Shown: positions 17,606 through 27,286 of the stretch, in pieces | Numbering within the stretch: position 1 is the stretch's first letter | How the letters are laid out: each line of letters begins with the position of its first letter | Assembly (NCBI GenBank): GCA_944391835.1 | Contig: CALXVA010000004.1 | Coordinates: 1-53,582, forward strand | Length of the DNA stretch: 53,582 nt | DNA from: an uncultured Clostridia bacterium | GTDB lineage: Bacteria; Bacillota; Clostridia; TANB77; CAG-508 | Direction: 5' to 3' | The notes under the pieces: generated by a model | Told to the model about the DNA's origin: nothing | Database searches by the model: none | Seen by the model: only the letters and a program-made list of their open reading frames with translations | Position numbers and translations under genes: made by a program

Positions 17606-17744
17606 TGGAGTTAGATTCCGACCTTCTAATTCCATACAAATGATAAACTTGTGAGATTTAGCAAAGCACAAAAGAAAGTCTAGTATTATATAGGTTAGAA
17701 AATTTAAGCCTAAAATTATTATAACAATTTTAATTAGAAAAGGA

Positions 17745-17774
17745 AGAACAGCAGTGATTTCTGCTGTTCTTTTA
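17745..17774. terminator. Bidirectional terminator
   Basis: AGAACAGCAG/CTGCTGTTCT, a 10-bp stem with a 6-nt loop and T-rich flanks on both sides. It separates the rightward 17216 gene from the leftward methylase, whose stop is at 17777. Confidence 0.85.
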
Positions 17775-17776
17775 TT

Positions 17777-20700
17777 TTATTTGCTATAATTATCTTCAAC
17801 TATTTTTATCTCTTCTGGATTTAATTTTAAAGCCTTATAAATTATTGAATCAATTTCATTCTCTAAATCCGTTACATTTAATTCTTTATTACTATTCTTT
17901 AATTCGATTATTTTATTTACAATGTCTATAATTCTATTTTTTTCGTTTTCTTGTAAATATATTATAGGAATTTCCGACAATGGCTTTTGAAATAATTCAA
18001 GAATTTCTCCTTTTCTCTTACCTCTATAGCATAACCATAAATAATAAACTTTTGAATTTAATATTCCTAGAAGTTCTTTTAAATCAAAGTTGTTATTTTT
18101 CTTCGTAATAACATATACATCGGATCTACAGAACCATTCAATGTTATTATATGCAAATGTATTCTTTTTAGTTCTATAAGGTACTACAATTTTTTCTCCG
18201 CAAAAGATTTTTTCTTCTCTTGCTCTATGAATTGCAGTCCAATGATAGTGCTCATTATATGTTTTCAGTCTTTTTTCAAGTATTGGTTTAAATCTTAATA
18301 GATGATTGAAAATATCTGGATATTTTTCTTCATCTAATCTTCCTTGAAAATATATTAATTTCTTTTTAGGTTCTGATGAGGAAATCCATTTTTCAATATC
18401 TGAGTTTTTATAAAAATCTCTTAGTAAAGATTTGCCTTCTTTAAAACCATTTAAAGTTTCTATATCATCAGAATTTGTTAAATCTAATACATATATTCCC
18501 TCATTTACTTTAGAATTTGATATTTTAAAATCACTTATATACTTTTTAGTCAATGTGTCACAACCTGTAACTACTCCTTGATTTACAAAGAAATTTTCAG
18601 AAAGTCTTTTGTGTTTAGATATTTTATCTAATACTGTTTCAACTGAAGAAACATTTCCTACTGAATGTACTCCAGTTTGTCTTATATAGCTATTCTCTCC
18701 ATCATATATATTATCTTGCTCTAATTCAATTTTAATGATATTATTATAATTTCCCGCTAAAATATTTCTTATATCATTTGGAGAAGCATTACCCTTTCCT
18801 TTACACAAAATAACACTACATTTTATTTTTTCTTCTTTATTTTTAGTTAAAAATGTAATTGAATTATGTTGTCCTCTTGCAGAATCGAACACTTTAATTT
18901 CATTAAAATTAACAAATTTTCTAATGTATGTTCTATCTTTTAAATCATTTCTAAGTTTTTTTCCACCATCTGAAGTAGTATAATAGTTTGTTGTTATTAA
19001 AGCTATTTCTCCTTTGCTATTTGATATATCAATTCCTTTATGAAAAAAGAAATAGAATAAATCCATTTTTCCCATATAAAATCTTTTTCCAAATCCGGTA
19101 TTTGCAATAGGACGAAAAATGTCTTTATTTCCACTTTCTCCGACATATGGAGGATTACCTATTACTATATCAAAACCTTTTTTATCTCTAAATACTTTTG
19201 CAAAATCTAGCTGCCATACTATAAAAGGTCTTGAACTCATATTTCTTATATTAGAAATTTTATTTAATACTTCTTCATTTGCGTTACCATTACTAATAAT
19301 CTGTAATTTTATGATTTCAAATTTTATGTCTTCAATTTCTTTTTTTAGTGCAATTTTTTCATTGGTATTAGAGCAACTAAATAATTTATCTTCAACTTTT
19401 AGTAGTTTATCTAATAGAATGTTAAATGTTGATGTTGAAAAAGAAATATTACTATCAGTTCCTATTATAGAAGAAGGTTCAATTAATCTACATCCTTCAA
19501 ATTCATCTATTAGACTGTTACCACATAAAATATTACATTCAAGATTAGGTAGTGGTAATGGATTTCTATGACCTTCTAATTCCGTTTGTGCATTAGGATT
19601 TATTTCATCATCGATAACTAAAGATAGCCATAATCTTAATTGAGCAATATCAACAGCAGAGGGCTCTAAATCTACTGCAAAAATTGAATTTTTTATAGTA
19701 TCAACTTTTAGCCTATGTACTGACCTATCATTAGTATAAATTAACTTTCTACTATAAGCATTATCATATTTATACATGTAATCAGTAATAGTCGTTCTTG
19801 CTTTTACGATTTCATTTAGCATAGCTAAAGGAAACGCTCCTGAACCAACTGCTGGGTCAGCTACTTTTATATTTGCAAGTAAATCATCAATTTCTTTTAA
19901 TCTATTGTGTATAATTTCGCCATTTGCATTTTCTTGGTATATTTCTTTTGAAATTAATAAGTCAGCATTATTATTTTTATTTGTATCTTCACTTTTTATG
20001 TATTCACCATAAAGAATAAAATCTCTTATAGCTTTTTGTGAAATTCCTGTATTATTTGTTAAATAATTTATTAAACTTTCTTGACACATATAATGAACAA
20101 TTTCTCTTGGAGTATAAAAAGCACCTTTGGATTTTCTATCTTTCAATTCAAGCATATTTTCGAATACTTTTCCTAACATTTCTGGATCTATAGCGACTTC
20201 TTTTTCCATAGGTTCATCTTCACTAATTGTAAAATTGTATCTATCAAAAATATCTAATATACCATTTCCTTCTATATCATTAGAATTTTTTTTGTTAGAA
20301 AACATTTCATTTGGAATACTAAATTTACTATGTTGCCAATCATAATTATTAATAGGTTCAAATAAACTTCCTGATAAAAATGGTATTCTACAATGAAAAT
20401 ATGCCCAATAACCTTCATCACCTCTATTCTTATTTAATGCGTCATAAAATAAAGGTTCTAGATAATCATCATAAAAATTCTTATTATCATTTCTTTTAAT
20501 TGCATAGTCATAATACTTACGCATAAAATCTCTCGGACCAGTTCCCCAAGCACTTCCTCTTACGGTTTTTGACAAATATGCTTCATCTTCTTGAGAAATG
20601 TTCTTAAATTCTCTTGTATTAAGTCTATATAAACCTTGTTCTGTATTATCTTTTATATATAACTTAGGAATATAGTTTTTGGTTAATACTTTATCAAAAT

Positions 20701-21550
20701 CATAATATGCATGTTTAAACTCTTTTTCAGTTATTGTAGAAGGCCAAGCGTTTACTCCAAGCCACCCTTTTTTTTGTAAAAAATAAAGAAATACAATTTG
20801 TCCTAATAATTTTTTTGAAAATTGTACCGAAAATTCTTTTGGATTTAATCCTAACCTCAATGCTTCATACTTGAAATCATCATTATTGCTCAAATATTCA
20901 TTTAAATCATTAAATTTTTCCGCATATGCTTTAAAAAATTCGTCTGTAACTTTTTCAACACTAAATGCATTTTCAATATCATTAATTGTTAATTCATTCT
21001 TTTTTACAATTAATTCTCTTATTCTTTCAATAGCTGTATGTGAAGGTTCTCCTTTTCCAACTAAGTATGAATATCTTTTTGCTGGAGTTAAATTTTTATT
21101 CATCTTCAACTTTCCATTATCAAAATTAATAGAATAGTCAATTTTAACAAATGATATTCTCCATTTAGAATCTTTATCATTTAATGTTTCAGTTTCATCT
21201 ATTCTTTTAGCAAGGGGCTTTGTATAAAAGGCTATAAAGGAAGCATCACAATGATTATTTTCTATTAATCTTTTGGCGAAATTTCTTTGAGCGCTTCTAG
21301 AATTTTCAACATATTGTGCATTTTTTAATTGAATTGCCAATATTAATATTTTCTTATTATCTGGTGTTGTATAATTTCCTATGTGAATATAACCATCAAC
21401 ATAACTTGAGAAATTACTAAATTCTTCATTAAATTTATCAGGTGCAACTAATTGCATCTCTGGAAATATTTCTTTTACTAATGTAACAAAATTTTCATTT
21501 GAATATTCATTTTCAAGAATATTTTGAATTTTATTAATTACTGCTTCCAT
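17777..21550 (-). CDS. Adenine-specific DNA methyltransferase of Eco57I/PglX-like type
   Basis: 1257 aa. The SAM-binding motif I (VADPAVGSGAF, about residue 563) and the catalytic NPPY motif (about 800) mark an N6-adenine methylase of the gamma order seen in type IIG and BREX PglX proteins. The N-terminal ~100 residues contain YVDGYIHIG...ILAIQLKN, which could be a PD-(D/E)XK-like nuclease fold with Gln in place of the second acidic residue. The C-terminal ~350 residues look like a target-recognition domain. It starts 2 bp after the PLD-helicase stop and likely protects self DNA as that protein's partner. Confidence 0.88.
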   Translation of the reverse strand: MEAVINKIQNILENEYSNENFVTLVKEIFPEMQLVAPDKFNEEFSNFSSYVDGYIHIGNYTTPDNKKILILAIQLKNAQYVENSRSAQRNFAKRLIENNHCDASFIAFYTKPLAKRIDETETLNDKDSKWRISFVKIDYSINFDNGKLKMNKNLTPAKRYSYLVGKGEPSHTAIERIRELIVKKNELTINDIENAFSVEKVTDEFFKAYAEKFNDLNEYLSNNDDFKYEALRLGLNPKEFSVQFSKKLLGQIVFLYFLQKKGWLGVNAWPSTITEKEFKHAYYDFDKVLTKNYIPKLYIKDNTEQGLYRLNTREFKNISQEDEAYLSKTVRGSAWGTGPRDFMRKYYDYAIKRNDNKNFYDDYLEPLFYDALNKNRGDEGYWAYFHCRIPFLSGSLFEPINNYDWQHSKFSIPNEMFSNKKNSNDIEGNGILDIFDRYNFTISEDEPMEKEVAIDPEMLGKVFENMLELKDRKSKGAFYTPREIVHYMCQESLINYLTNNTGISQKAIRDFILYGEYIKSEDTNKNNNADLLISKEIYQENANGEIIHNRLKEIDDLLANIKVADPAVGSGAFPLAMLNEIVKARTTITDYMYKYDNAYSRKLIYTNDRSVHRLKVDTIKNSIFAVDLEPSAVDIAQLRLWLSLVIDDEINPNAQTELEGHRNPLPLPNLECNILCGNSLIDEFEGCRLIEPSSIIGTDSNISFSTSTFNILLDKLLKVEDKLFSCSNTNEKIALKKEIEDIKFEIIKLQIISNGNANEEVLNKISNIRNMSSRPFIVWQLDFAKVFRDKKGFDIVIGNPPYVGESGNKDIFRPIANTGFGKRFYMGKMDLFYFFFHKGIDISNSKGEIALITTNYYTTSDGGKKLRNDLKDRTYIRKFVNFNEIKVFDSARGQHNSITFLTKNKEEKIKCSVILCKGKGNASPNDIRNILAGNYNNIIKIELEQDNIYDGENSYIRQTGVHSVGNVSSVETVLDKISKHKRLSENFFVNQGVVTGCDTLTKKYISDFKISNSKVNEGIYVLDLTNSDDIETLNGFKEGKSLLRDFYKNSDIEKWISSSEPKKKLIYFQGRLDEEKYPDIFNHLLRFKPILEKRLKTYNEHYHWTAIHRAREEKIFCGEKIVVPYRTKKNTFAYNNIEWFCRSDVYVITKKNNNFDLKELLGILNSKVYYLWLCYRGKRKGEILELFQKPLSEIPIIYLQENEKNRIIDIVNKIIELKNSNKELNVTDLENEIDSIIYKALKLNPEEIKIVEDNYSK

Positions 21551-21552
21551 AA

Positions 21553-24500
21553 TTAGTTCCCCTTTCTTAAATAGCCAGATAATATAACTTTTGCTTTGAT
21601 TTCTTCAGACTCATTAACTTTTTCTTTAATTTTTAACAAGGATTTAGGAACAACCCTCATTATTTTATTATATGCATCAATTTCATTTTCAGCTCTAGCA
21701 GTTGAATCTAGCATATCTTTTAAAGTTTTTGGAGGTATAGCACCTAACTCAATCTGTTGAATTAATATATTAAAATCTTTTTCTTCTTTATCAGTAAATT
21801 TATTAGAAGAAAGTAATGCCTTTAATAAATCATAAATTTTTTTAGCGTTTCCTCTTAATGATATATCTTCAGTCTGTGATGATGCAATCTCATCTTTTCT
21901 CATAAATTCATTAAATTCCTTAATATTATTATTAAGTTGATTATAATAATCTCTTCCGACTATTTGCCTACGTTCTGTTTTCGAAGATTCTAAATACTTC
22001 ATTGCCTTAATAAAAGGAATACTATATGTGTTATTTCCATCTGAAATATAAAATGCTTGTAAACTTCCTTTTTGAATATATGTTAAGGTAGAATCTTTTT
22101 TTACTTTAGCAATTTTAGAAGATTTAGCTTTCTTAGGTAGTCTTTTGATTTTTTCAAATAAATCTGTATTATTATCTCTAATATTTCTAATTAATTGTAA
22201 ATATTCTAGCTCTGGATTATAATCTTTATCATCACTTTCTTTTTCTGTCAAATGTTTAAATAAGCCTTTTGGTGTAGCATTTTCATCTTCTGATAAATAT
22301 TTAATGTCGTCTCCAAGTGTTTCATGGAATGCTTGAATCTTTTCAAGTATTCTGTCTTCAAGTTTCATTTGCTTATTACTTTGTGCAGTAGGGAAGAAAT
22401 TATAAACAAATATCTTATCAAACTTTGTTCCTACACGATTAATTCTACCAACTCTTTGCATAATTCTTGTTGGATTCCAAGGCAAATCGTAATTAATTAT
22501 TACATTACTTCTATGTAAATTTATACCTTCTGCTAAAACATCTGTTGTAATTAATACATCATATTTGTCGTTATTTTTCTCAATATTTTTTGGGTTGAAA
22601 CTATCTTCAATGTCGGTTCTAACAGAATTTCCTTTATTACTACTGAACTCAACTACTCTTGTCTTATATATATCTTTAAGATTCTTACATAAATATTCAG
22701 CAGTATCTTTTGATTCGCTAAATATTATTATTTTATTATCTTTAAGAGTTGTATCTTTTTGTAGTTTGTTTTTGAATTCATCTAATTTTGGATCAGTATC
22801 AATATTACTCCATAAAGCTTTTAACATTTGTAGCATTGCTAAATCATTTTTCAAATCATGAATTAAATTCTTACTAAAATCAGATGAATTGTATTTTTTT
22901 ACATCTCCTCTTTCAATTAAAGAGAATAGTTTATTTGTATCATCTTGGTCTTGTAAATCATAAACATTTACCTTTTTACTAATATACACTGTACCTTTAT
23001 TGTACATATCAATAAATTCTTCATAAGACTTTACAAAGTGATTTAAAGTATTCTTAAAAGCATAGAAACTACTTTCTAATCTTTTTATTAAAATACTTTT
23101 CATAAATCCACCCATATTCTGCTGTCCAGCAGTTTGACTACCAATTTCAGCTTTATCTTTTAAATAAAGAAGACTTGTAAATCTTGAATAAGTTAATGTT
23201 TTAATTACACCCATTGTTTGATTAAATGCACTATTGGTATAATTGTCAAATTCATAAATAATTTTTCTTGGTTTTTCAACTTCAGGAAATGTAAGTTTTT
23301 GCTTTTCTAAATCAACACCATAATATTTTTGTATTTCTGACCTTGTTCTTCTAATCATTATTTCTCTTAATAATTTATCTCTAATTTCTTCTGCATTTTT
23401 ACTTAATTGATTTAAGTACTCTTTAGTTCCATTTTCAAAAGGTTTCAATCTTCTTCTAAGTTCATCAAAGAATCTTTTTAAGTTTTTAATACCATTAATG
23501 TTTCCATTATACATATCTTGGAATAGATATATCAAGTTTTCAATATCTGATGTATAATTATTTAATGGTGTGGCAGAAATTAATATTACCTTTTTATTAG
23601 CACAAATTGATTTTAAATCTGAATATCCAGCTGTTTTTGAATTTCTAAATCTATGTGCTTCATCAACAAATATATATTTATAACTATCTAATTTCTTTTG
23701 ATTTTGGCAAATTTTATCTAGTTGTCCTAAGGAAATAACATCACACCTTGTAACATTAAATTCTTTTATTACTTCATTCCAATAATCAACTAACACAGGT
23801 GGACATATTATTAACTTCCAATCATTTTCATTAAATGTATGGGCAAGCATAGCACATATGTATGTTTTTCCAAGACCAACAACGTCAGAAATAAACACAC
23901 CATTATAAGCATCTAATTTTGCCCTTGCTTGTTTTACTGCATCGATTTGGTATTGTAATTCTATATATCCTTCTGGAATTCCCAATTCTAATTTTTCTTT
24001 ATCACTATTTAGTATATCTTTATAATATTCATAAATAGTCTTTAAGTATAATTCGTATGGTGTAATATCATCTCTAACCCAAGTATCTTTTTCTATTGTA
24101 TCAATATATACTTGACTAATATCTTGAGATTTTTTCCATAGTTCTTCAAATTTTTCTAATGCAAATTCAACTTCTGGCCTGTCTTTAAGTTCAACATTGA
24201 ATTCAAAATTCTTTTCTAATCCATTTTCAGAAAAGTTACTTGATCCAGTAATTACATTTCCGAAATTTTCTGAGCCTTCGGCTTTTCTCATAATATATAT
24301 TTTGGCATGAATAGGAAACTCAGTAAACATTCTGATTTTTAGTTTTCCTGATTTAAGCCATTCAATAAACTTTTTAACACTATCATTTACATTTTCAGCA
24401 ACATCAGTTTCTTCATATTCTTCTCTAATGTTATTTTCTATTATCTTTTCGCCTTCTTTAAAAGAAACAGATGAAATGTAATTATTATATTGGTCGATAA

Positions 24501-24717
24501 TATTTCCAGTAGCTTTATCGACACTTAATCCAACTAAAATTCTAATTTCATTAACAGATTCTAAATCTTTATACATTTTATAGAATCCACTACTTCTAAA
24601 ATAACCTACGAGAACATCAAAATACTCTGTATTATTTTTTAGTATAGTAGCCAATCTACTATATACAGATTTTCCTTCCTCGTTTGTAAAAAACTTATAA
24701 TCATTACTAGTTGGCAT
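21553..24717 (-). CDS. PLD-nuclease/SF2 helicase fusion, restriction-like
   Basis: 1054 aa. The N-terminal domain has a PLD-type HAKIYI...GSSNFS pair (about 135 and 157), the nuclease signature used by ATP-dependent PLD restriction enzymes such as the NgoAVII/CglI type. A superfamily-2 helicase follows: Walker A GLGKT (~277), DEAH (~350), SATPLNN, and motif VI QRVGRINRVG (~757). The translation start is the ATG at 24717 after AAGGAGG. Together with the downstream methylase this gives a two-gene restriction-modification-like unit. No DUF1998 DISARM gene or BREX core gene is nearby, so those systems are not claimed. Confidence 0.88.
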   Translation of the reverse strand: MPTSNDYKFFTNEEGKSVYSRLATILKNNTEYFDVLVGYFRSSGFYKMYKDLESVNEIRILVGLSVDKATGNIIDQYNNYISSVSFKEGEKIIENNIREEYEETDVAENVNDSVKKFIEWLKSGKLKIRMFTEFPIHAKIYIMRKAEGSENFGNVITGSSNFSENGLEKNFEFNVELKDRPEVEFALEKFEELWKKSQDISQVYIDTIEKDTWVRDDITPYELYLKTIYEYYKDILNSDKEKLELGIPEGYIELQYQIDAVKQARAKLDAYNGVFISDVVGLGKTYICAMLAHTFNENDWKLIICPPVLVDYWNEVIKEFNVTRCDVISLGQLDKICQNQKKLDSYKYIFVDEAHRFRNSKTAGYSDLKSICANKKVILISATPLNNYTSDIENLIYLFQDMYNGNINGIKNLKRFFDELRRRLKPFENGTKEYLNQLSKNAEEIRDKLLREIMIRRTRSEIQKYYGVDLEKQKLTFPEVEKPRKIIYEFDNYTNSAFNQTMGVIKTLTYSRFTSLLYLKDKAEIGSQTAGQQNMGGFMKSILIKRLESSFYAFKNTLNHFVKSYEEFIDMYNKGTVYISKKVNVYDLQDQDDTNKLFSLIERGDVKKYNSSDFSKNLIHDLKNDLAMLQMLKALWSNIDTDPKLDEFKNKLQKDTTLKDNKIIIFSESKDTAEYLCKNLKDIYKTRVVEFSSNKGNSVRTDIEDSFNPKNIEKNNDKYDVLITTDVLAEGINLHRSNVIINYDLPWNPTRIMQRVGRINRVGTKFDKIFVYNFFPTAQSNKQMKLEDRILEKIQAFHETLGDDIKYLSEDENATPKGLFKHLTEKESDDKDYNPELEYLQLIRNIRDNNTDLFEKIKRLPKKAKSSKIAKVKKDSTLTYIQKGSLQAFYISDGNNTYSIPFIKAMKYLESSKTERRQIVGRDYYNQLNNNIKEFNEFMRKDEIASSQTEDISLRGNAKKIYDLLKALLSSNKFTDKEEKDFNILIQQIELGAIPPKTLKDMLDSTARAENEIDAYNKIMRVVPKSLLKIKEKVNESEEIKAKVILSGYLRKGN

Positions 24718-24855
24718 TGTTAACCTCCTTATTGCTTTTAGCAATTTAATTAGCAGTTTTATTCTATCATAAATTTTATAAAATTTAAAGTTCAAATTGT
24801 CGATTTATAAGGGTTACAGCTCATAACTGGCTATTTTTCTATTAGATTAGACAAT

Positions 24856-24894
24856 AAAAAAATTTGATAGCCTTAGTTTGCTACCAAATTTTTT
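24856..24894. terminator. Hairpin after the HEPN-like/CBS gene
   Basis: AAAAAATTTGATAGC pairs with GCTACCAAATTTTTT, with one mismatch and an 8-nt loop. It lies 35 bp past the CBS gene stop and upstream of the helicase. The T-rich arm serves leftward transcription. Confidence 0.7.
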
Positions 24895-24928
24895 AGAATC
24901 CTTATATTTCAATGGTTATATTTTATTG

Positions 24929-25678
24929 TTAATTACCAAATATATCCCAAGCAGTCAACATACCTAAAATTTTCTCATTTTCTTTGCCATTTTCTGTGAT
25001 ATATACACAGCCTAGTCTTTTATTTCTTGTAAAATAATCTTTAAATATATCTTCAATATCATATATATTTTTATTTCTTGAAATGAATTTAAACTCTTCA
25101 GAAGAATGATTTTCGATTTTTAAATAATCCTGAAATGCTCTAAATGTTGTATCTTTTCCGATAAGAATTCCAGTTTCTTTATTTACTATATCTAATAGTG
25201 TATTTTCACTAAAAACACCGACTAATACATCATTTTCAAAAATCGGGATATGAGTATATACTTTTTCAATCATAACTTTTATTGTTTCTTCTATTGTATC
25301 ATCTATATTTCTACAATACATGTTTTGTCTTTTTACACAAATATTACTATTATAAATAGTAGGTGGATTTTTAATTTCATCAATAATAGTTTTTAGTTTT
25401 ATATTCATGTCTGGATTTGGACAGACTACATAGCCATACTTATCATTTCTTTGATGTGTATTTATATTTCTAACTTGTTTAATTATCATTAACTCATCTT
25501 GATATTTCCTTACAACACTATTTTTCTTACTTAATTCCTTTATTTGAGAATCTAATGTTGTATTTTCTGTTATTATTCCACTTACATTACATTTTTTTCT
25601 TATAATTTCTTCAAGTTCTTTGAATAAATCAATTAGCTTATTTCCTTCTTCTGTAAAGTTGACTATATTTTCATTCAT
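24929..25678 (-). CDS. HEPN-like domain fused to a CBS pair
   Basis: 249 aa from the ATG after GGAGGG. The N-terminal ~85 residues are helical and contain RNINTH, an R70-N-x3-H75 arrangement matching the HEPN RNase motif R-(N/D/H)-x3-5-H. Residues ~100-165 and ~180-249 form two CBS repeats (THIPIFENDVLVGVFSENTL and LGCVYITENGKENEKILGMLTAWD), which usually bind adenine nucleotides. A nucleotide-gated RNase would suit a defence element. The HEPN call depends on one motif; it could be a non-catalytic helical domain. It has its own terminator, so it is likely a separate transcription unit. Confidence 0.65.
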   Translation of the reverse strand: MNENIVNFTEEGNKLIDLFKELEEIIRKKCNVSGIITENTTLDSQIKELSKKNSVVRKYQDELMIIKQVRNINTHQRNDKYGYVVCPNPDMNIKLKTIIDEIKNPPTIYNSNICVKRQNMYCRNIDDTIEETIKVMIEKVYTHIPIFENDVLVGVFSENTLLDIVNKETGILIGKDTTFRAFQDYLKIENHSSEEFKFISRNKNIYDIEDIFKDYFTRNKRLGCVYITENGKENEKILGMLTAWDIFGN

Positions 25679-25781
25679 TATAATACCCTCCAAATATATA
25701 ACTTATGGCTTTTATTATATCATAAATAATATAAAATAAAAAGCTGAAAGCATTGATTGATTTAAGATGTGGCTTTGATAG

Positions 25782-26825
25782 TTATTGAGTTTTATTCTTT
25801 TCTTTATCAAAATTTATACCTAATTTATTCTTTAATATCTTTTGCATTTTTTCATTCTTTTGGAGTAGGTCTTTAATAACATCATAACAAGCATTAAGCT
25901 CTATGTTTTTACCTCGTAAATTAGTTTCTAAATCTTTTCGTTCTTGTTCAGTTATTAAAAATTGTTGTTCTAAATCATAGTAATATTTCCTCGCATTTTT
26001 TACTTTAGATAATTCAATTAATAAATTATTATTTTGCTTTACTAATTTCTCATTATATCTAATCATAGGAAGAATAAGTTTTTTATCTACATTATTCTTC
26101 GTAAAATCTTCATATTTGTAAAAATCTAAAACATCTGAATAATTTATCATTTCATTTTGAACTTGTCTTAAATCTGATTTTAAAGTTTTTGTGTCATAAA
26201 AGTTCGTTAGATTCTTCATATTATCTGTGTCTAAATGTTTCCTATCAGTATTTTCTTTCCCTCTTTCTAAATCAAATCCTTTATTTGTTATATATTTATA
26301 AAATTCATTTTGTAACTTTTTATAACTGCTTTTACCTTTCCAAAATTCCCTTGAATTAACTTTTCTAATAGAATTACCTACCTTATCAGCAGAATCAATT
26401 ACTGGAATATATACCAAATGCATATGTGGACTTTCTTCATCTAAGTGCACTACTGCTGATATTATATTTTCTTCTCCTAATCCTTGATAATTAGATACAA
26501 AGTTATAACATTCTTTAAAGTATCTTTTTGTTTCTTCTTGTCCTATTCTGTCGAAAAATGATGAATCTGATGTTAATATCATTTCACAAGCATATACACT
26601 ATTTTTATGTATTTGTCCTTCATATAAATTATTTTGTTTAATTAATCTCTTATATTCTTTATAATAAGTGTTTTCTATTGGTCTTTTTAAATGATAATTT
26701 TGACTTGTTTTTAACAAGTCTATGTTTTTGTTTGAATATTTCTTTTTATATCTTTCATTATGTGGAGCTAATTGATTCATTTCATCTTTTGTATATTTTT
26801 CATTTCTTATAATTGCATAACTCAT
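25782..26825 (-). CDS. mob: MobV-family relaxase
   Basis: 347 aa. The Mob/Pre N-terminus has HNER (22-25) and the three-histidine metal site HLDEESPHMHLVYIP (about 127-141), as in pMV158 MobM. The C-terminus is coiled-coil-rich. The enzyme nicks oriT and leads a single strand into a recipient with a helper's secretion system. It starts with AAAGGAG upstream and is preceded by the oriT-like sequence at 26966, exactly the MobV layout. This makes the element mobilizable rather than self-transmissible. Confidence 0.93.
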   Translation of the reverse strand: MSYAIIRNEKYTKDEMNQLAPHNERYKKKYSNKNIDLLKTSQNYHLKRPIENTYYKEYKRLIKQNNLYEGQIHKNSVYACEMILTSDSSFFDRIGQEETKRYFKECYNFVSNYQGLGEENIISAVVHLDEESPHMHLVYIPVIDSADKVGNSIRKVNSREFWKGKSSYKKLQNEFYKYITNKGFDLERGKENTDRKHLDTDNMKNLTNFYDTKTLKSDLRQVQNEMINYSDVLDFYKYEDFTKNNVDKKLILPMIRYNEKLVKQNNNLLIELSKVKNARKYYYDLEQQFLITEQERKDLETNLRGKNIELNACYDVIKDLLQKNEKMQKILKNKLGINFDKEKNKTQ

Positions 26826-26965
26826 ACATAATCTCCTTTCTCAAGCTACATCTCAGTCGCAATCATAATTTATACTAAATACATAAATTTTAATTTGCTC
26901 CTTCGATTTGCTTGATAATTTTGCTTTGCAAAATTATCTTTAAGTCAACAAATTTCAAAAGTTGA

Positions 26966-27004
26966 CTAACACACTAGACAACTTATAAAAAAGTTGTCGT
27001 GTGC
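26966..27004 (-). other. oriT with MobV-type nick site
   Basis: On the minus strand the sequence reads TAGTGTGTTA (26975-26966), which is the pMV158-type nick region TAGTGTG/TTA. Next to it is an inverted repeat GACAACTT/AAGTTGTC (26976-26983 and 26990-26997), extended by CACAC/GTGTG. The predicted nick is between 26969 and 26968 on the minus strand. It lies 141 bp upstream of mob. Confidence 0.85.
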
Positions 27005-27005
27005 C

Positions 27006-27125
27006 AAGGGATAAAATCCCTTTGGAAACCCTTTAATAAAAATTGAATTTCAAACAATTTTTATTTTAATTTGATAAAAGAAGATAAAAATAAGAGTTTT
27101 TGTTGATATTTCAATAAAAAACTCT
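27006..27125. repeat. Cluster of three hairpins beside oriT
   Basis: AGGGATAAAATCCCT (27006-27020), AATAAAAATTG/CAATTTTTATT (27034-27064) and AAGAGTTTTT/AAAAACTCTT (27092-27125). The last is followed rightward by a T-run and can act as a terminator at the element's edge. The first two could belong to oriT or be an attenuator. No gene is seen from 26826 to 27362. Confidence 0.6.
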
Positions 27126-27237
27126 TGTTAATTTTTTTTAAATTTTCTCGACTTTTCTCAGCATTTTTCATGCTTTTTGTCAGTATAGCCGTCAGACTGA
27201 CACTTCAAAGTATTGAAATACCAATCTTCTTAGCCAT

Positions 27238-27249
27238 CTCCCGCAACCA
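27238..27249 (+). other. Attachment site attR
   Basis: CTCCCGCAACCA matches 11 of 12 bases of the tRNA-fMet 3' end at 6777-6788. It marks the right boundary of the element. A tRNA-like terminator follows directly, as expected for the original sequence downstream of the tRNA before insertion. Confidence 0.75.
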
Positions 27250-27253
27250 ATTC

Positions 27254-27286
27254 AAGCATTTGCCCATAGTTGGACAAATGCTTTTT
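27254..27286 (+). terminator. Probable original tRNA-fMet terminator
   Basis: AAGCATTTG/CAAATGCTT followed by TTTTT, 5 bp after attR. With no rightward gene before it, its best explanation is the terminator of the tRNA gene now separated by the insertion. Confidence 0.75.

Larger units (their letters stand above)
6785..27249. mobile_element. Integrative mobilizable element inserted in tRNA-fMet (~20.5 kb)
   Basis: The element runs from the tRNA 3' end to its imperfect duplicate. It encodes a tyrosine integrase and a small HTH protein at the left end, a MobV relaxase with an adjacent oriT-like sequence at the right end, and defence-like cargo between. There is no conjugative type IV secretion gene, so it would depend on a helper for transfer. 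Nearly all genes read leftward toward the integrase. No replication initiator was recognised. The right boundary is supported by a tRNA-type terminator just outside 27249. Confidence 0.85.

Noticed and set aside
17777-24717. Assignment of the methylase/helicase pair to BREX or DISARM
   Set aside because: No pglZ, brxC, brxL, DUF1998 or other core genes are present. The PLD domain is fused to the helicase, unlike those systems.
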